Part shown: positions 8,078 to 15,747 of the stretch, piece after piece
How the letters are laid out: each line of letters begins with the position of its first letter
Numbering within the stretch: the stretch's first letter is position 1
Assembly: GCA_020724265.1 (NCBI GenBank)
Contig: DYHH01000028.1
Span: forward strand, 16,521 to 51,144
Source: Melioribacter roseus
GTDB taxonomy: Bacteria; Bacteroidota; Ignavibacteria; Ignavibacteriales; Melioribacteraceae
Length of the DNA: 34,624 bases
Direction of reading: 5' to 3'
Notes under the pieces: generated by a model
Told to the model about the DNA's origin: nothing
Database searches by the model: none
The model's input: only the letters and a program-made list of their open reading frames with translations
Made by a program: the position numbers and the translations under genes

Positions 8078-8614
8078 TTATTTAATTGTCGGTAAAGAAA
8101 AATCGGGGGCTTTAATATATTCTTCTCTGTTATAATTACCCGCGAGTGCTTTTTCAATATCTTGTCTATAAACCTCTTTTGAAACCAATCCAATGTGACG
8201 TGAAACAACGAATCCGCGTCTATCAATAACAAATGACGTAGGGATTGACTGAATTCCACCGTATTGCTGCGTTACATTCATATCACCTTTTACAACGGGA
8301 TAATTAATTCCGAATTCTTTCATAAAGGGAACAACATCTTTTTCGGTAGCCCCACCACGAGAAATTGCATCGAGTGAAATACCAATCACAACAAGTTGAT
8401 CATATTCATTCTGAAGTTCGACTAAATCCGGTACGCCCTTTCGGCAAGGGGGGCACCATGTAGCCCAGAAATCTATTAAAATAACTTTACCCTGTAATTC
8501 AGATAAAGTTAATTCTTCTCCATACATTTCGGCGGATGCTTCATTATTGTTGCATCCTAAAGTAAATACTGTAATAAATAACAAGAACGAAAATACTTTT
8601 ATTGATTTTTTCAT
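8078..8614 (-). CDS. TlpA/ResA-type thioredoxin lipoprotein (second of tandem pair)
   Basis: 178 residues. A lipoprotein signal (MKKSIKVFSFLLFITVFTLGC, Cys21 as lipidation site) is followed by a thioredoxin fold with active site FWATWCPPCRKGVPDL (CxxC about residues 54-57), the strand VVIGISLD, and the cis-Pro segment IQSIPTSFVID. These are TlpA/ResA features: periplasmic thiol reductases often serving cytochrome c maturation. It begins immediately after the stop of its paralogue at 8615 with no spacer; GAGGAG at the end of the upstream gene supplies the ribosome-binding site. The tail after the thioredoxin core (YIKAPDFSLPTIK) resembles the PxFxLP start of another such domain, possibly a fusion remnant. 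Confidence 0.9.
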   Translation of the reverse strand: MKKSIKVFSFLLFITVFTLGCNNNEASAEMYGEELTLSELQGKVILIDFWATWCPPCRKGVPDLVELQNEYDQLVVIGISLDAISRGGATEKDVVPFMKEFGINYPVVKGDMNVTQQYGGIQSIPTSFVIDRRGFVVSRHIGLVSKEVYRQDIEKALAGNYNREEYIKAPDFSLPTIK

Positions 8615-9211
8615 TTACTCCTCTAATAGTTTTTCAATATCTTTTTTGTATATATCCTTATTAACATAGCCAATATAAGAACTGTAAATTCTTCCTTCTT
8701 TATCAAGCACAAATGAAGTCGGAATTGATTGAATATTACCGTATTGTCTGGCAGTGTTAAACTCTCCGTAGACAATAGGATAGTTAATTTTGAATTGCTC
8801 AACAAACGGTTTAACATCGTCTTTTGTATCGGTATCAAGTGAAATGCCGATTATCTCAAACTTATCGGACGGATATTCATTTTTTAACTCAATCAAATCG
8901 GGTATTGCTTTACGGCAGGGGGCACACCATGTTGCCCAAAAATCAAGCACAACAATTTTTTCTTTATAATCTGACAAACTTATTATTTCTCCGGTAACAG
9001 AAGCCAACTGAAATTCGGGAGCGGATTCTCTGCTTGATGGATCGACTTTTGCTTTATAGTTTGGGGGATAAGGACCCGGCACAGGGTCGTCAAAATTATT
9101 GTTAACAAAAAAGAAGATTAAAAATGCTATTACAAATAAAGCAGTATAAAGATGGCTTCTTTGTTTTTTTGTTAAACCTAAAACGCGTTTTTCTTCTTGT
9201 TGTTTACTCAT
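8615..9211 (-). CDS. Membrane-anchored TlpA/ResA-type thioredoxin (first of tandem pair)
   Basis: 198 residues. A basic cytosolic N-terminus and one membrane anchor (HLYTALFVIAFLIFFFV, about 26-42) are followed by a Pro-rich linker and a thioredoxin domain. The domain starts at SAPEFQLASVTGE, has active site FWATWCAPCRKAIPDL (CxxC about residues 92-95), VIGISLDTDTKDDV and the cis-Pro IPTSFVLD. Role: reducing disulfides on the outer face of the inner membrane, for instance on apocytochromes. It shares most of its core with the downstream lipoprotein paralogue, so the pair is a tandem duplication with different anchors. Followed directly by that gene. Confidence 0.92.
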   Translation of the reverse strand: MSKQQEEKRVLGLTKKQRSHLYTALFVIAFLIFFFVNNNFDDPVPGPYPPNYKAKVDPSSRESAPEFQLASVTGEIISLSDYKEKIVVLDFWATWCAPCRKAIPDLIELKNEYPSDKFEIIGISLDTDTKDDVKPFVEQFKINYPIVYGEFNTARQYGNIQSIPTSFVLDKEGRIYSSYIGYVNKDIYKKDIEKLLEE

Positions 9212-9230
9212 GTTATCTCAATTTTTAGAA

Positions 9231-9263
9231 CAAAAATAGTAAATGATAAATTGGTTTCACAAT
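9231..9263 (-). promoter_or_regulatory. Bacteroidota-type promoter for the thioredoxin pair
   Basis: On the minus strand TATTTTTG (9238 to 9231) fits TAnnTTTG. ATTG (9263 to 9260) lies 21 nt upstream as a degenerate -33 element. The box ends 19 nt before the ATG at 9211. Confidence 0.5.
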
Positions 9264-9473
9264 TCAATTTACTTTTAGTTCGTTCAGATCTTTTACAAAC
9301 TCTTCGATTTTCTCGTCATCGAAACCTTTTTCTTTTGCTGCTTCTTCAAGAGAACCCCATATCGGTTCACCGCACCGCAAACATCTAATTCCTTTATCAC
9401 TTAAATAACTTACCGCTTTCGGAAGAACTCTAACTAGGTCTTCAATTTCGATATCTTTTGTTATTTCATTCAT
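9264..9473 (-). CDS. DUF1858 domain protein
   Basis: 69 residues, a single DUF1858-type helical domain: IEDLVRVLPKAVSYLSDKGIRCLRCGEPIWGSLEEAAKEKG. Such domains occur alone or at the N-terminus of ScdA/hybrid-cluster-type proteins. Cys31 and Cys34 (RCLRCGEP) form a CxxC that may bind metal or act in thiol chemistry. Cytoplasmic, no signal peptide. Its start overlaps the end of the DUF6132 gene by 8 bp, so the two are co-translated; the pair sits directly upstream of two thioredoxins. Function unknown. Confidence 0.85.
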   Translation of the reverse strand: MNEITKDIEIEDLVRVLPKAVSYLSDKGIRCLRCGEPIWGSLEEAAKEKGFDDEKIEEFVKDLNELKVN

Positions 9474-9675
9474 CTTCTTTTTTTGATTTTTTCTTTGTAG
9501 GAAAAGACCAAATTGCTCCGATCAATGCACCATATGCTGTTGTTGTATATGGATTGCTGGTAATCGGACAACTGCCAGTATTGCATCCGATAAAATAATA
9601 ATAAGCATAACCGAGTAAAGCGCCGACAAAAACCGGCAGAGTAAATTTTGCTATTTTCTTATAATTTATATTCAT
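9466..9675 (-). CDS. DUF6132-like small membrane protein
   Basis: About 69 residues with two hydrophobic segments (FTLPVFVGALLGYAYYYFIG, and a second from YGALIGAIW). Between them a conserved GCNTGSCPITSNPYTT loop carries two cysteines spaced CxxxxC. The pattern matches small membrane proteins annotated DUF6132 in Bacteroidota, often beside rhodanese, thioredoxin or DUF1858 genes. The start is set at ATG 9675; a TTG 15 bp upstream would add only five residues. It overlaps the DUF1858 gene by 8 bp. Possibly handles sulfur or thiol species at the membrane; that role is inference from context only. Confidence 0.75.
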   Translation of the reverse strand: MNINYKKIAKFTLPVFVGALLGYAYYYFIGCNTGSCPITSNPYTTTAYGALIGAIWSFPTKKKSKKEDE

Positions 9676-9719
9676 AATAAGTTCTTTCAATTATATAGTA
9701 GTTAGTTTTGATATGATGT

Positions 9720-9727
9720 CAAAAATA
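9720..9727 (-). promoter_or_regulatory. Candidate -7 box (TATTTTTG) upstream of the redox cluster
   Basis: Exact TAnnTTTG on the minus strand, 45 nt before the DUF6132 ATG. No good TTTG element stands about 20 nt further upstream, so support is partial. Confidence 0.35.
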
Positions 9728-9832
9728 CGACAAAGATTCAGAAAAAAGATTTACCTAACGTTCATTTATTTGCTCTTGAAACCACTATTTAATAGTTTTA
9801 ACTGCTTAAAAAACATTTAGATGGAGAATTAA

Positions 9833-10624
9833 ATGCCCGAATATCAAAAACATTTGTATATGATAGTTTTCCCGATAAACGCATTGGTTGCTTCACAGCT
9901 TGAACCTGATCAATTTGGAAAACATTATACAACCGGCAGCGCTAAACATTACAGCGGTAAGGTAATCTTTGCCGAAGTCGATATTAATTATAGACATCCT
10001 TATTTCGATATTGATAAATACCTTGATTTAACAGTCCCCCACGAAGATGGTTCCCCTAAGAAAACAAAATTTATTAAATCATACGGCGTATTGGAACACG
10101 TAGAGCTTTCGGCAATTAAGAAATTATTTTTGGTTACAAACAACGGAAGCGTACTTCCGATTGAACCGGCGGAATATACTGCTGTTAATCAACCCGGTTT
10201 AATTAGAATTTATCAAGAAGTTTGTCCGCTTGAAAATTTGGTTGCATCAAATAAAGATCAACGTGAGTTTGGTAAGTTTATCACTTCAGAAACTATTTCA
10301 AAAGGCGCACCAAATATGTGCTTTACTCAGATTGATTTCAATATTGAACAATTCTTTGAAAAAAATAAGAACAAAGATATTCTTCAAATTGATTTGCCGG
10401 GCGTAAATCCTTACAGATTTTTTGATTGTGTAATGGATTTGAAAAACAATCCCGATAAATTTACCAAGACAATTAGTCTGGGAAGTTTGTTAAGAGAAAT
10501 ATCTTATAAATTCTTACGTCACGGATTCTGGTTTGTAAAAGGTGAAGAAATTAAATTCTTCCCGATGCCTTCCGAAGCAGATCTTGAAAATAAATATTTC
10601 TATTGGTGGAAGTTTGTTAGATAA
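9833..10624 (+). CDS. Conserved-looking hypothetical protein, function unknown
   Basis: 263 residues, soluble, no signal peptide, membrane segment or motif I recognise. It opens MPEYQKHLYMIVFPINALVASQL and contains several aromatic-rich turns (INYRHPYFDIDKYLDL, LREISYKFLRHGFWFVKGEEIKFFPMP), ending in KYFYWWKFVR. Cysteines at VCPLEN, MCFTQ and DCVMD are not in a metal-binding arrangement. GGAG eight nt before the ATG supports the start. It is flanked by intergenic palindromes and divergent from the redox cluster, so it appears to be a single-gene unit. Confidence 0.8.
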   Translation: MPEYQKHLYMIVFPINALVASQLEPDQFGKHYTTGSAKHYSGKVIFAEVDINYRHPYFDIDKYLDLTVPHEDGSPKKTKFIKSYGVLEHVELSAIKKLFLVTNNGSVLPIEPAEYTAVNQPGLIRIYQEVCPLENLVASNKDQREFGKFITSETISKGAPNMCFTQIDFNIEQFFEKNKNKDILQIDLPGVNPYRFFDCVMDLKNNPDKFTKTISLGSLLREISYKFLRHGFWFVKGEEIKFFPMPSEADLENKYFYWWKFVR

Positions 10625-10633
10625 AGCTGTTTT

Positions 10634-10661
10634 GTAGGGACAACTCATGAGTTGTCCCTAC
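10634..10661. repeat. 28-bp perfect palindromic intergenic repeat, copy 2
   Basis: GTAGGGACAACTCA followed by its exact reverse complement, with no spacer. It matches 8044-8071 except for one base. It lies between the converging ends of the hypothetical gene and the RlpA gene, where it could form a terminator hairpin. Confidence 0.9.
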
Positions 10662-10683
10662 TATTGAACCGTCAATTCTATTA

Positions 10684-11187
10684 TTACTTTTTATACTCAC
10701 CATCACCCCATTTCAGAACTTCAACCTTAACTTCTGCTAACCCATCTTCAATCATATCAAGTTTTCTTGCTGCACCGTAAGAGAGGTCGATTATTCTTTC
10801 GGGATGCTGCGGCATGTGATCGTTTATTCTTAAAATTTGTGATTTGTTGTTTGTAAGATTTGTTACCTTAACAATTGTACCGGATGGATATGTTGGATGA
10901 GCGGCGGAAATTCCATACATATCATAAATTTCACCGTTTGCAGTAATATTCCCGTGAAAATCATCTCCATAATAAGAGGCAATACCGGTCTGTACTTCTA
11001 ATATTGCTTCATTATGAAATTCATTATATTCGTGTTCATCATCGGTATTTGAATAGCGGACAGGTTTTGTTTCTTTCGGTTTATTAATCCGCGGGTCTTT
11101 ACTTGTAAATTTCGGTACCGAACTACATGACCAAAGAAAATTTATCAATATAAAAGTTAAAAGAATTTTTATTAGCTGCTTAGTCAC
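10684..11187 (-). CDS. rlpA: RlpA-like double-psi beta-barrel lipoprotein
   Basis: 167 residues. A lipoprotein signal ends at SCSS (Cys21). The RlpA double-psi beta-barrel spans about residues 67-162: GIASYYGDDFHGNITANGEIYDM, AAHPTYPSGTIVKVTNL, LRINDHMPQHPERIIDLSYGAARKL. RlpA proteins are septal or envelope lytic transglycosylases acting on naked glycan strands. The catalytic-type Glu of ANGE and Asp of IND are present, but the usual NDRGP is NDHMP here and there is no SPOR domain. Enzymatic activity is therefore likely but not assured. Monocistronic. Confidence 0.88.
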   Translation of the reverse strand: MTKQLIKILLTFILINFLWSCSSVPKFTSKDPRINKPKETKPVRYSNTDDEHEYNEFHNEAILEVQTGIASYYGDDFHGNITANGEIYDMYGISAAHPTYPSGTIVKVTNLTNNKSQILRINDHMPQHPERIIDLSYGAARKLDMIEDGLAEVKVEVLKWGDGEYKK

Positions 11188-11358
11188 TACTAATCGAAAT
11201 TTGTTGTGCTTATAAAATAAGTTTTATTTTTAGTTTATAAAAGAGAGAATAGTCTACTCTTATTGTTTGCTTCTTATAAACAACCTCTCTAACTTTGCTT
11301 TTTCTTAATATGATTTCGTTTTGTTGTAATACATTTACATAATAAACCCAAGTAAATT

Positions 11359-12753
11359 ATGAACCTATCAAAACTTAAAGCCCCCAATACTTTTCTTATA
11401 ATTTTTTCTTTAGTTATAGTTGCGGCAATATCAACATGGATTGTACCTGCAGGCGAATTTGAAACTACTGTCAAAAACGGCAGAGAAATTGTCGTTAGCG
11501 GTTCGTATCATCATGTTGAACCCAACCCGCAAGGGATTTTTGATGTGTTGACAGCTCCGATTAAAGGATTTATTGATGCAGCATTAATAATCGGGTTTGT
11601 ATTAATTGTAGGAGGCGCTTTCGGAATATTTGCTAAAACAGAAGCTGTTGATGCCGGTATAAAAGCGATTGCAAAAGCTCATTCAAATTCTGCTCTAATT
11701 AGAAAACTACTTATACCTATTTTTATGATTATCTTCTCACTCGGCGGTTCTGTTTTCGGAATGGGCGAAGAAGTTATTCCTTTTATTTTAATTTTTGTCC
11801 CGATGGCATTAATGCTTGGGTATGATTCAATTACAGGTGTTGCAATCCCATTTGTTGGTGCAGGTGCAGGTTTTGCAGGAGCATTTATAAATCCATTTAC
11901 TTTAGGAATTGCGCAGGGAATTGCCGAGTTACCGCCGCTTTCGGGAATAGAATATAGAATTATTGTTTGGATTATTCTTACAGCCATTGCAATCTATTTT
12001 GTAATGAAGTATGCCGATAGAATTAAAATAAAACCCGAGTTAAGCCTTACTTACAAAATGGATCAAAGAAAACGAGAGAATTTACATGTTTCAGAATTAG
12101 AAAATTTTAAAGGAATTGATTCCAAACATAAATGGGTATTGTTTATTTTCTTAGCAGGATTGATTGTGCTGGTTTTCGGAGTGATTGTTTACGGATGGTA
12201 TATTGCTGAAATTAGTGCTGTATTTTTTGCTACAGGTATTGTTGTTGGTATTGTAGGCAGACTTACCGTAAATGAAATTACGGATTCCTTTTTGCAAGGA
12301 GCAAAAGACTTAATGGCTACTGCAATTATAATTGCTTTAGCAAGAGGGATATTAATTATTGCAACCGAAGGTAAAATTATCGGTACTATATTATACGGCT
12401 TATCCGACCCGATTGAAGCGCTTCATCCTGTAATTTCAAGTCAAGCTATGTTTGTCATACAATCATTAATAAATTTATTTGTTCCTTCGGGGAGCGGACA
12501 GGCAGCATTAACAATGCCGATTATGGCACCTCTTGGAGACCTTGTCGGTGTATCTCGCCAGACGGCGGTCTTAGCTTTTCAATTCGGAGACGGTTTTACC
12601 AATATGATTATTCCTACTTCGGCAATAACAATGGGTGTTCTTACGCTGGCTGATATCCCATGGAATATTTGGGCAAGATGGATGATTAAACTACAAGTTA
12701 TTTTTATTATTGTCGGATTAATTCTACTAATTCCCCCTTACTTTTTCTGGTAG
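11359..12753 (+). CDS. YfcC-family (DcuC/ArsB-NhaD superfamily) membrane carrier
   Basis: 464 residues, about 12 membrane segments. Family marks are the N-terminal APNTFLIIFSLVIVAAISTWIVPAGEF, the loop IFSLGGSVFGMGEEVIPF, GAGAGFAGAFINPFTLGIAQGIAELP, and the second-half motifs LFVPSGSGQAALTMPIMAPLGDL and FQFGDGFTNMIIPTSAITMGVL. These are standard for YfcC/C4-dicarboxylate anaerobic-carrier-like transporters, proposed to move amino acids, peptides or carboxylates with proton or sodium coupling. The two SG/GE re-entrant loops in each half are intact. Substrate is not predictable. Monocistronic. Confidence 0.88.
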   Translation: MNLSKLKAPNTFLIIFSLVIVAAISTWIVPAGEFETTVKNGREIVVSGSYHHVEPNPQGIFDVLTAPIKGFIDAALIIGFVLIVGGAFGIFAKTEAVDAGIKAIAKAHSNSALIRKLLIPIFMIIFSLGGSVFGMGEEVIPFILIFVPMALMLGYDSITGVAIPFVGAGAGFAGAFINPFTLGIAQGIAELPPLSGIEYRIIVWIILTAIAIYFVMKYADRIKIKPELSLTYKMDQRKRENLHVSELENFKGIDSKHKWVLFIFLAGLIVLVFGVIVYGWYIAEISAVFFATGIVVGIVGRLTVNEITDSFLQGAKDLMATAIIIALARGILIIATEGKIIGTILYGLSDPIEALHPVISSQAMFVIQSLINLFVPSGSGQAALTMPIMAPLGDLVGVSRQTAVLAFQFGDGFTNMIIPTSAITMGVLTLADIPWNIWARWMIKLQVIFIIVGLILLIPPYFFW

Positions 12754-12797
12754 AAAGATAGGCTGGTGTACCTTAAATCACTAAAAAAAGGAATAGG

Positions 12798-12828
12798 TTG
12801 TATAATAAGTTTCTTAATTTTATATTTC
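12798..12828 (+). promoter_or_regulatory. Bacteroidota-type promoter for the response regulator
   Basis: TTG at 12798-12800, a 20-nt spacer, then TATATTTC at 12821-12828, close to TTG-N20-TAnnTTTG. It lies 43 nt before the chosen ATG. Confidence 0.5.
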
Positions 12829-12871
12829 GCTTTAAGTTAAGCAAGTGTCTACGATTGGAGAATCGAATTTA

Positions 12872-13249
12872 ATGAAACCACGACTTTTAGTTGTTGAAGA
12901 CGATTATGAAAATCAAAAGTTCTTAGAGATTTTTCTAAAAAGAAAATTTGATTTGGATATTTGCGATTCCGCGGATACTTTTTATGCATTAATTGAAAAA
13001 TCTAAATTCGATATTATTTTGATGGATATTTCTCTGCGCGGCAAGAAAGACGGTCTTCAACTGACGAAAGAACTTAGACAAAATGAAAAGTATAAAAATA
13101 TTCCTATCGTTGCGCTTTCTGCACACGCCTTTCAAAAAGACAAAGAAAATGCTTACCAAGCCGGTGTTGATGCATTTTTAACAAAACCTGTTCAAAATGA
13201 AGTACTGCTTGAAACCTTGGTTAAATTAAGTCCCTCGCTGCAAAATTAG
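12872..13249 (+). CDS. Single-domain response regulator (CheY-like receiver)
   Basis: 125 residues, a lone receiver domain without output module. Acidic pocket Glu9-Asp10-Asp11 (LVVEDD), phospho-acceptor Asp52 (IILMDISLRG), switch Ser83 (IVALSAHAF) and Lys105 (LTKP) are all present, so phosphorylation should work. The start is ATG 12872 with GGAG at 12857-12860; a GTG nine codons upstream precedes the receiver fold and adds nothing. It likely relays a phosphate from a histidine kinase encoded elsewhere. No kinase is in the window. Confidence 0.93.
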   Translation: MKPRLLVVEDDYENQKFLEIFLKRKFDLDICDSADTFYALIEKSKFDIILMDISLRGKKDGLQLTKELRQNEKYKNIPIVALSAHAFQKDKENAYQAGVDAFLTKPVQNEVLLETLVKLSPSLQN

Positions 13250-13303
13250 TTGTAACATTTCTCATATCTAATCCGTCTAAAGAGTAAAAATTGAGGGATA
13301 ATT

Positions 13304-14206
13304 ATGTTCAATAAAAATCGAATATCAATTCTAATTTTCGGATTTATTTTTTGTTTATCTATCAGCTCACAAACTAAATATAATTACGGGGCTGCATGGG
13401 ATGATTGGAATGATTGGCGCTTCGAGTTTAGTTATGATAGACCTTTCATCGAAGTGAATTACGGATTTGGAAATCCAAAGCATGATAAGTTCTATCAAGA
13501 CTTTGCAAAAATCGGGTTGACTGAAATTAAGCTTGGTTACCTGAAAGACAGCGATCTATTCTATGATAATATAGATGATAGAAAAGAAACATTTGTGTTT
13601 GGTTCAATGTTATCGCCCGAATTGAAATCCCCCGATTCTGACCCGCTGGAGTTTGAAACCGAAATTTGGCGATTTGGTTTTGCAAATAGACATACTCTTG
13701 GTTATTACGGAGATAGTTTTTCGGTATTGCCTTACCACCAAGACGGATTTGTTTGGTCTCGATTAGAAACATCTGAAAAGATTGATCCTATTTTAGGAAT
13801 TGAATCTTTAGCATCGGAAATAATAAATGATTTCGAAATAATTGAAAGATATAATGAGACTTTTCGGTTTGGAACTATCGACGAAGGGGGAATTAGGTTT
13901 GAATTAATGAACACTGTGTCTATTAATGCAGGATATGAAGCATCTGTTATTTTTCCAAGACATCTTTTCTGGAAACATGCCGGAAGTTATATAATACAAA
14001 AAGCCGGACAAGGAGCTTTAACCTATTTTATAAACGAAATTCTCGACTCAACTCCGGTTGCTGCACCAATAATAAGTTTTTTATTACAGAACGGTTATGC
14101 GTATGCTTTTCATCTGCTTAAACAAAAAGATATGAATTGGCCTTTTGAAACAGAAGCTCCGTTAACGTACGAGACTTTTAAGTTTGGAATTACTTTTACG
14201 TTTTAA
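13304..14206 (+). CDS. Probable outer-membrane or exported protein, unknown function
   Basis: 300 residues. A signal peptide (ISILIFGFIFCLSISSQ, cleavage after about residue 23) is followed by alternating short aromatic strands (WRFEFSYDRPFIEVNYGFG) and a C-terminal Phe in FKFGITFTF, consistent with a beta-barrel or outer-membrane-associated protein. An amphipathic stretch (about 235-270) contains SYIIQKAGQGALTYFINEIL. GAGGGA 8 nt before the ATG supports the start. It follows the response regulator by 54 bp and may share its transcript. No family recognised. Confidence 0.7.
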   Translation: MFNKNRISILIFGFIFCLSISSQTKYNYGAAWDDWNDWRFEFSYDRPFIEVNYGFGNPKHDKFYQDFAKIGLTEIKLGYLKDSDLFYDNIDDRKETFVFGSMLSPELKSPDSDPLEFETEIWRFGFANRHTLGYYGDSFSVLPYHQDGFVWSRLETSEKIDPILGIESLASEIINDFEIIERYNETFRFGTIDEGGIRFELMNTVSINAGYEASVIFPRHLFWKHAGSYIIQKAGQGALTYFINEILDSTPVAAPIISFLLQNGYAYAFHLLKQKDMNWPFETEAPLTYETFKFGITFTF

Positions 14207-14214
14207 CCCGATTT

Positions 14215-14268
14215 AACAACCTTGATGGTATAAGAAATTCTTAGAATTTTTTATTCTTCAAGGTTGTT
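14215..14268. terminator. Hairpin between converging genes (CCTTGA...TCAAGG type)
   Basis: Arms AACAACCTTGA (14215-14225) and its complement (14258-14268) flank a loop that holds a smaller AAGAA/TTCTT hairpin. It lies 9 bp after the exported-protein gene and 13 bp before the end of the GH13 gene. The core CCTTGA/TCAAGG recurs at 22294-22342. Confidence 0.65.
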
Positions 14269-14280
14269 TACCTTATTAAA

Positions 14281-15747
14281 TCAATATAAAAAAATATGAC
14301 TGCAATAAGGTTTTAAGTCAATATATAACCCATCGCTATTGATTTCTTCCGAAGATCTGTTGTACTCAACAGCATTTAGTATATCACGAATAATAAAGTT
14401 GCCGGAATAATTCTTTGTATCGAACTTAACTCTACACTGCGAAGATTGATGGGAATAATTTACGACAACCAGAACAGTTTGGTTATCTTTATTCCATAAC
14501 CAGGCGAGTATATTTTTGCTGGTCAAATTTCCTTCCCATGCAGGCAATGTCTGAAGTAACTGCCAATTTCCTTTTTGTATAGCTTCAGTCTGAGATATAC
14601 TTAACATTGCCGTGTAGAAATTCTTAATTTTTTCATTTACAGTTTCTTCGGGTTCGCGACCTAATTGAACCGGCAATTTTGTTAATTTGCCTTCTAATTG
14701 ACCGTCAAAAATCAATTTCATTCCGGGTAATGTAAATAACATTAAAATGGCAGCTTTGACTTTATCTTCATTAAAAACTTTTAGACTTCTTTGTTCGTCA
14801 TGGTTTTCAATAAAACGTATTAGCTTCTTTTGAAAATTTAGATCGGCGAGCAGGTGATTTCTTATATTCGTTACATCTTCGGTTTTTAATCTGTCGAGTA
14901 ATTTTTTATCGTATGTATAATCAAATCCCATTTGCTGCATTTCGAATTCTTTGTCCCAATAGACTTCAGCAATAAAAATAAATTCTTTATTATCAGATTT
15001 TATCTTGGGAATAACATCACTCCAAAATTCTGTTGTGGGAAATGATGCTTTGTCCCCGGTAAAATATTTACCCCATGTCTCGGTAAAACCCGAATTGTTA
15101 ATAAGCATAGCCATATCGCACCTCACACCGTCGCATAGTTGAGAAACTTTTTTAAGTTGATTAAACATAAATTCTCTTGCACCGGGTGAAAAGTAATTTA
15201 CTTGAACAGTATCCTGCCAAGCATCAAAAAACGGATCTTTTCCGTGAGCAAATATTCTTTCCCCGCTTTTGAAAAATGTTTTCGGATCTGTCGTTAAATT
15301 TTCTTCAGTACCTTGTAAAAAGATTTCGGGATTTGTTATTAATAATATGGTTTCTGCATTAAAATGATTAGGAATAAAATCAAGAATTAATTTCAAACCA
15401 ATTGAATGCAATTTCTTTCTTAATTTGAGAAGACTATTTTCACCTCCTAAGAATTGAGTTACAGTATAATCTTCTATTGAATACGGTGACCCGATAATGT
15501 CTTCTTTTTGCCAACCGGGTAAAGCGGCAGTGTATTCTTTTATAAGACCATCTTCAAAACAGTATTTATCAACAGAGGTTTTATTTGTCTGCCAAATGCC
15601 CATTAGCCATATATAATCAAATCCGAAAGACTTTAGTTCTTGCCAATAGCTTGATGGTATTTCGTGAAGTTTTTTATTCCTACCGAATCTTTTTATCCAA
15701 ACGCGTGTGTTTATTTCATATAGAAGGGGATTGCTATTCATTTTCAT
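14281..15747 (-). CDS. GH13 alpha-amylase family glycosidase
   Basis: 488 residues, cytoplasmic (no signal peptide). All four GH13 regions are visible: DFIPNH (123-128), GVRCDMAML with nucleophile Asp211, FIAEVYWD with acid/base Glu261, and ENHDE with Asp317. A small beta-sandwich C-domain follows (VLVVVNYSHQSSQCRV). The shortened TIM barrel resembles maltase or glucosyltransferase-like members rather than secreted amylases; substrate is probably an internal alpha-glucan or maltooligosaccharide. Its start overlaps the end of dnaG by 14 bp (8 bp if the ATG at 15741 is used), so it is translated from the dnaG message. Confidence 0.9.
   Translation of the reverse strand: MKMNSNPLLYEINTRVWIKRFGRNKKLHEIPSSYWQELKSFGFDYIWLMGIWQTNKTSVDKYCFEDGLIKEYTAALPGWQKEDIIGSPYSIEDYTVTQFLGGENSLLKLRKKLHSIGLKLILDFIPNHFNAETILLITNPEIFLQGTEENLTTDPKTFFKSGERIFAHGKDPFFDAWQDTVQVNYFSPGAREFMFNQLKKVSQLCDGVRCDMAMLINNSGFTETWGKYFTGDKASFPTTEFWSDVIPKIKSDNKEFIFIAEVYWDKEFEMQQMGFDYTYDKKLLDRLKTEDVTNIRNHLLADLNFQKKLIRFIENHDEQRSLKVFNEDKVKAAILMLFTLPGMKLIFDGQLEGKLTKLPVQLGREPEETVNEKIKNFYTAMLSISQTEAIQKGNWQLLQTLPAWEGNLTSKNILAWLWNKDNQTVLVVVNYSHQSSQCRVKFDTKNYSGNFIIRDILNAVEYNRSSEEINSDGLYIDLKPYCSHIFLY

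Noticed and set aside
8617-8618. Frameshift joining the two thioredoxin genes into one
   Set aside because: Each has its own complete start, membrane anchor or lipobox and thioredoxin fold; the stop and the next start simply abut.
11679-11987. 102-codon minus-strand frame within the YfcC-type carrier
   Set aside because: Pro/Ile-rich shadow of transmembrane codons with no independent signals.
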